Part shown: in pieces, positions 5,807 to 7,583 of the stretch
Layout of the letters: every line of letters begins with the position of its first letter
Numbering within the stretch: the stretch's first letter is position 1
NCBI GenBank assembly: GCA_934675115.1
Contig: CAKUPH010000097.1
Span: forward strand, 1 to 7,583
Source: an uncultured Oscillospiraceae bacterium
GTDB lineage: Bacteria; Bacillota; Clostridia; Oscillospirales; Oscillospiraceae
Direction: 5' to 3'
DNA: 7,583 nucleotides
Position numbers and translations under genes: made by a program
The notes under the pieces: generated by a model
Database searches by the model: none
Told to the model about the DNA's origin: nothing
Seen by the model: only the letters and a program-made list of their open reading frames with translations

Positions 5807-5920
5807 TATTGCAATGTCTAAATTCCATAAAACCGGTTAAAAACGCCGTTTTTATGGAATTACACGGCATACGCCGTGTGAATAAACCGCAAAGCGGTTT
5901 ATTCAGTAGATATTATTATA
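5807..5920. repeat. Compound palindromic element, MITE/REP-like (three adjacent hairpins)
   Basis: Three perfect hairpins lie end to end. The first has 12-bp arms, 5821-5832 with 5850-5861 (AATTCCATAAAA). The second has 7-bp arms, 5862-5868 with 5873-5879 (ACACGGC). The third has 11-bp arms, 5880-5890 with 5894-5904 (GAATAAACCGC). They are flanked by imperfect terminal inverted repeats, 5807-5820 and 5907-5920, matching at 10 of 14 positions (inner core AATRTCTA 7 of 8 identical). The segment is clearly more AT-rich than the genes and has no coding potential. The structure fits a non-autonomous transposable or REP-type repeat. Its copy number in the genome cannot be seen, so mobility is inference. 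It lies directly upstream of cobB. Confidence 0.6.
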
Positions 5921-5943
5921 TCACAGCTCTTCCCCCATGAAAA
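5915..5943 (-). promoter_or_regulatory. Candidate promoter of the cobB-CPBP operon
   Basis: On the minus strand, TTTTCA (5943-5938, 4/6 to -35) and a perfect TATAAT (5920-5915) are spaced by 17 bases, with TG one base before the -10 (TGA-TATAAT), an extended -10. The predicted start near 5908 gives a leader of about 150 bases through all the hairpins. The -10 lies at the outer edge of the palindromic element. Its -35 overlaps the tail of the upstream terminator. Confidence 0.6.
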
Positions 5944-5987
5944 GACAAAACCTCACAGAAGCCCGCGTAAAACGGGCCTCTGTGAGG
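5940..5987 (-). terminator. Intrinsic terminator of the peptide-transporter operon
   Basis: A two-part stem pairs 5951-5959 with 5979-5987 (CCTCACAGA and complement) and 5961-5965 with 5973-5977 (GCCCG), with one A/C mismatch between them and a 7-base loop. On the minus strand it is followed by TTTTGTCTTTT. It begins 14 bases after the stop of the 98-residue gene. Confidence 0.87.
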
Positions 5988-6000
5988 CAAAATGCGTCAG

Positions 6001-6297
6001 TTACGACCAGAGCCAGAGCATCACCGCAATGGCGATGCCCAGGCCCACGATGAACACCAGCGCGATGAGCAGCGCCGCCCGCAGCGCACCGAAAATATAC
6101 ATCCGGCGCTCCTCCGGGGTGAACCGGTCCGGCTCCTCCCACGGGCGGTCGCTCCGCTCCGGCTGCTCCGGGGCGGCCTTGGGCTTTTCGGCCGGAGCCT
6201 GTCCCCCCAAGCCGAAAAGGCTGGGACGGCCCACGCCGCTCATGTCGGCAATGGTGCGGCCGTCGTCATCGTCGTAGACCTTTTTTCTGCGCGCCAT
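6001..6297 (-). CDS. Small conserved-looking protein with one C-terminal membrane helix
   Basis: A 98-residue protein with a basic start (MARRKK), an acidic patch leading into a DDDDGRTIADMSG motif (9-21), a Pro/Glu-rich linker (32-62) and one hydrophobic segment at about 68-97 that ends the protein. This is the layout of a tail-anchored membrane protein with its hydrophilic part in the cytoplasm. I do not recognise a named family. The gene follows the OppF-type ATPase with no gap (TAAATG) and precedes the operon's terminator, so it is the last gene of the peptide transporter operon. No Shine-Dalgarno sequence is visible before its ATG, so translation probably depends on ribosomes finishing the upstream gene. 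A role as an accessory of the transporter is possible but only guilt by position. Confidence 0.75.
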   Translation of the reverse strand: MARRKKVYDDDDGRTIADMSGVGRPSLFGLGGQAPAEKPKAAPEQPERSDRPWEEPDRFTPEERRMYIFGALRAALLIALVFIVGLGIAIAVMLWLWS

Positions 6298-7353
6298 TTA
6301 TTTGTCGTACAGGTGGCAGACCACGTAGTGGCCCGGCTCCACCTCACGCTGGACGGGCGTCTCCACCTTGCAGCGCTCCATGCAGTGGGCGCAGCGGGTG
6401 TGGAACTTGCAGCCGGAGGGGGGATTGGCCGGGGACGGGATAGAGCCCTCCAGCACGATGCGGTTCATCTTCGCCTTAGGATCAGGGATGGGAATGGCGG
6501 AGAACAGGGCCTCAGTGTAGGGGTGCAGCGGGTTGCGGAAAATGTCCTCGGTGGAGCCGTACTCCACCAGACTTCCCAGATACATGACGCCCACGGTGTC
6601 GGAAATGTGCTCGACCACGGACAGGTCGTGGGAGATGAACAGGTAGGTCAACTTGTACTGCTCCTGAAGCTCACGGAGCAGGTTGATGATCTGGGCCTGA
6701 ATGGACACGTCCAGAGCGGAAACCGGCTCGTCGCACACCACGAACTCAGGGTTCAGGGCCAGAGCGCGGGCGATGCAGATACGCTGGCGCTGGCCGCCGG
6801 AGAACTCGTGGGGATAGCGGTCCTTGTGGTAGGGCTGAAGGCCGCAGTTATCCATGACCTGATCGATATAGTCGTCAAACTCCGCCTTGGGCACCAGATT
6901 GTGCTCCCGGACGGCCTCGCCGATGATCTCGCCCACGGGCAGACGGGGAGACAGAGAGGAGAACGGATCCTGGAAGATGATCTGCATCTTGGTGCGCAGG
7001 GCGCGCATCTCCTTGGGGGACTTGTCGTACACCTCTTCGCCGTTGAACAGCACCTGACCGCCGGTCTTATCGCCGGACAGGCGGAGGATGGTGCGGCCTG
7101 TGGTGGTCTTGCCGCAGCCGGACTCGCCCACGAGGCCCATGGTGGTGCCCCGCTTCAGGTTGAAGGTGATGCCGTCCACGGCCTTGACGTAGCCCACGGT
7201 CTTGGACACCATGCCGCCCTTGATGGGGAAGTACTTCTTCAGCTGATTGACCATCAGGATATACTGCGGATCGTAGGTCACGGGGGTGAAGTTGTTGTCG
7301 ATGACGAGGGAGGACTTCTTCGCCTCATTCTTTTCGTTCTTCTGATTGGCCAT
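6298..7353 (-). CDS. oppF: Oligopeptide/dipeptide ABC transporter ATP-binding protein (OppF/DppF type)
   Basis: A complete 351-residue ATPase that powers peptide uptake together with an OppD-type partner on the inner face of the membrane. Motifs are Walker [10 protein letters not shown] (76-84), the Q-loop at Gln128 (IFQDP), signature FSGGQ (184-188), Walker B FVVCDEP (204-210, with Asp208 and Glu209), the D-loop SALD and His242 (ISHDL). The C-terminal oligopeptide-transporter extension is present, with [10 protein letters not shown] (274-283) and cysteines 315, 321, 324, 328 and 346. In this family a set of such cysteines has been proposed to hold an iron-sulfur cluster. The N-terminus has an extra charged stretch of about 30 residues before the ABC domain. 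The gene starts exactly after the OppD stop (TAAATG). Opp versus Dpp or nickel specificity cannot be resolved without the binding protein, so the symbol is family-level. Confidence 0.93.
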   Translation of the reverse strand: MANQKNEKNEAKKSSLVIDNNFTPVTYDPQYILMVNQLKKYFPIKGGMVSKTVGYVKAVDGITFNLKRGTTMGLVGESGCGKTTTGRTILRLSGDKTGGQVLFNGEEVYDKSPKEMRALRTKMQIIFQDPFSSLSPRLPVGEIIGEAVREHNLVPKAEFDDYIDQVMDNCGLQPYHKDRYPHEFSGGQRQRICIARALALNPEFVVCDEPVSALDVSIQAQIINLLRELQEQYKLTYLFISHDLSVVEHISDTVGVMYLGSLVEYGSTEDIFRNPLHPYTEALFSAIPIPDPKAKMNRIVLEGSIPSPANPPSGCKFHTRCAHCMERCKVETPVQREVEPGHYVVCHLYDK

Positions 7354-7583
7354 TTATTCCGCCCCCTTTTCATTCTCAGAGCCGCCGGCCATTTCTTCCT
7401 CCACGACCTCTTCCAGATCGGGCCGCTTACCGTCGTAATAGCGGTAGCAGGTCACTTTGTGGGTGGGGCTCAGGCTGATCTCGTGGGGATACTCCCCGTC
7501 GCAGCCCTCCACGCACATCTCGCAGCGGTCCTTGAAGTAGCAGTAGTCCGGCATATTCACGGGGTTGGGCACCTTGCCGGGGA
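7354..7583 (-). CDS. oppD: C-terminal end of an OppD/DppD-type ABC transporter ATPase (partial)
   Basis: The frame is open to the right edge, so only about the last 75 residues are present and the ATPase core is outside the window. What is visible is the oligopeptide-transporter C-terminal extension: PGKVPNPVNMP, then YCYFKDRC and a further cysteine pair in EMCVEGC, and VTCYRY. This is the same cysteine arrangement seen in the downstream OppF-type protein. The tail is acidic (EEVVEEEMAGG). A GTG at 7572 would start a short frame but is internal to the gene. Its stop abuts the OppF start with no gap (TAAATG), and a G-rich stretch (AAGGGGG) at its end may serve as the oppF ribosome binding site. 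The substrate is unknown; the symbol is family-level. Confidence 0.88.
   Translation of the reverse strand, partial: PGKVPNPVNMPDYCYFKDRCEMCVEGCDGEYPHEISLSPTHKVTCYRYYDGKRPDLEEVVEEEMAGGSENEKGAE

Noticed and set aside
5072..5821. Plus-strand frame of 249 codons opposite cobB
   Set aside because: Its product is His/Arg/Leu-rich shadow sequence with no motif, no ribosome binding site, and it runs into the terminator-like hairpin.
5821..5904. CRISPR-like array
   Set aside because: The hairpins differ in sequence and abut directly; there is no repeated unit with unique spacers.
7354..7572. Stand-alone 72-residue gene starting at GTG 7572
   Set aside because: The frame stays open to the window edge and its content is the typical C-terminal extension of an OppD ATPase, so it is a gene fragment cut by the window.

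Overview
The window looks like part of a GC-rich Firmicutes chromosome, most likely a gut Oscillospiraceae-type clostridium (Flavonifractor, Lawsonibacter or Oscillibacter-like). This is inferred from the high GC of the genes combined with strong AGGAGG ribosome binding sites, an S-layer-homology protein, a DUF2975/YozG-type pair and Clostridia-like protein sequences. No exact species can be named from the sequence alone.

Left part, plus strand (1-2514). The window opens inside the C-terminus of an SLH-domain cell-surface protein, which ends in a GC-rich terminator. A two-gene operon follows. It encodes an M20D-type metallo-amidohydrolase and a class I glutamine-amidotransferase-like hydrolase (peptidase C26, PuuD-like), joined by a 4-base ATGA overlap. 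It has its own candidate promoter and ends at a bidirectional terminator. The two enzymes plausibly release amino acids or amines from N-acyl and gamma-glutamyl conjugates.

Middle, minus strand (2534-5943). Read in the direction of transcription, a NAD-dependent sirtuin deacylase (cobB) is translationally coupled to a CPBP/Abi intramembrane protease. Next comes a four-helix DUF2975 membrane protein with a small Cro/C1-type regulator, and then a small single-pass membrane-anchored protein of unknown function. The DUF2975 operon has a near-consensus promoter. A perfect 8-bp inverted repeat lies just upstream of it, with an extra half-site 22 bp away, which suggests autoregulation.

The gap 5756-6000 is AT-rich and structurally unusual. 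It holds three back-to-back hairpins bounded by imperfect inverted repeats (about 5807-5920), resembling a MITE- or REP-like element. The element also carries the -10 box of a candidate cobB promoter, so cobB may be expressed from it with a long structured leader.

Right part, minus strand (6001-7583). The 3' end of an oligopeptide/dipeptide ABC-transporter operon is present: the end of an OppD-type ATPase, a complete OppF-type ATPase, and a 98-residue protein with one C-terminal membrane helix. Both gene junctions are stop-start TAAATG with no gap, followed by a strong terminator.

No phage, CRISPR, toxin-antitoxin, tRNA or rRNA feature was seen. The most notable items are the compound palindromic element, the DUF2975 operator, and the small membrane protein tied to the peptide transporter.
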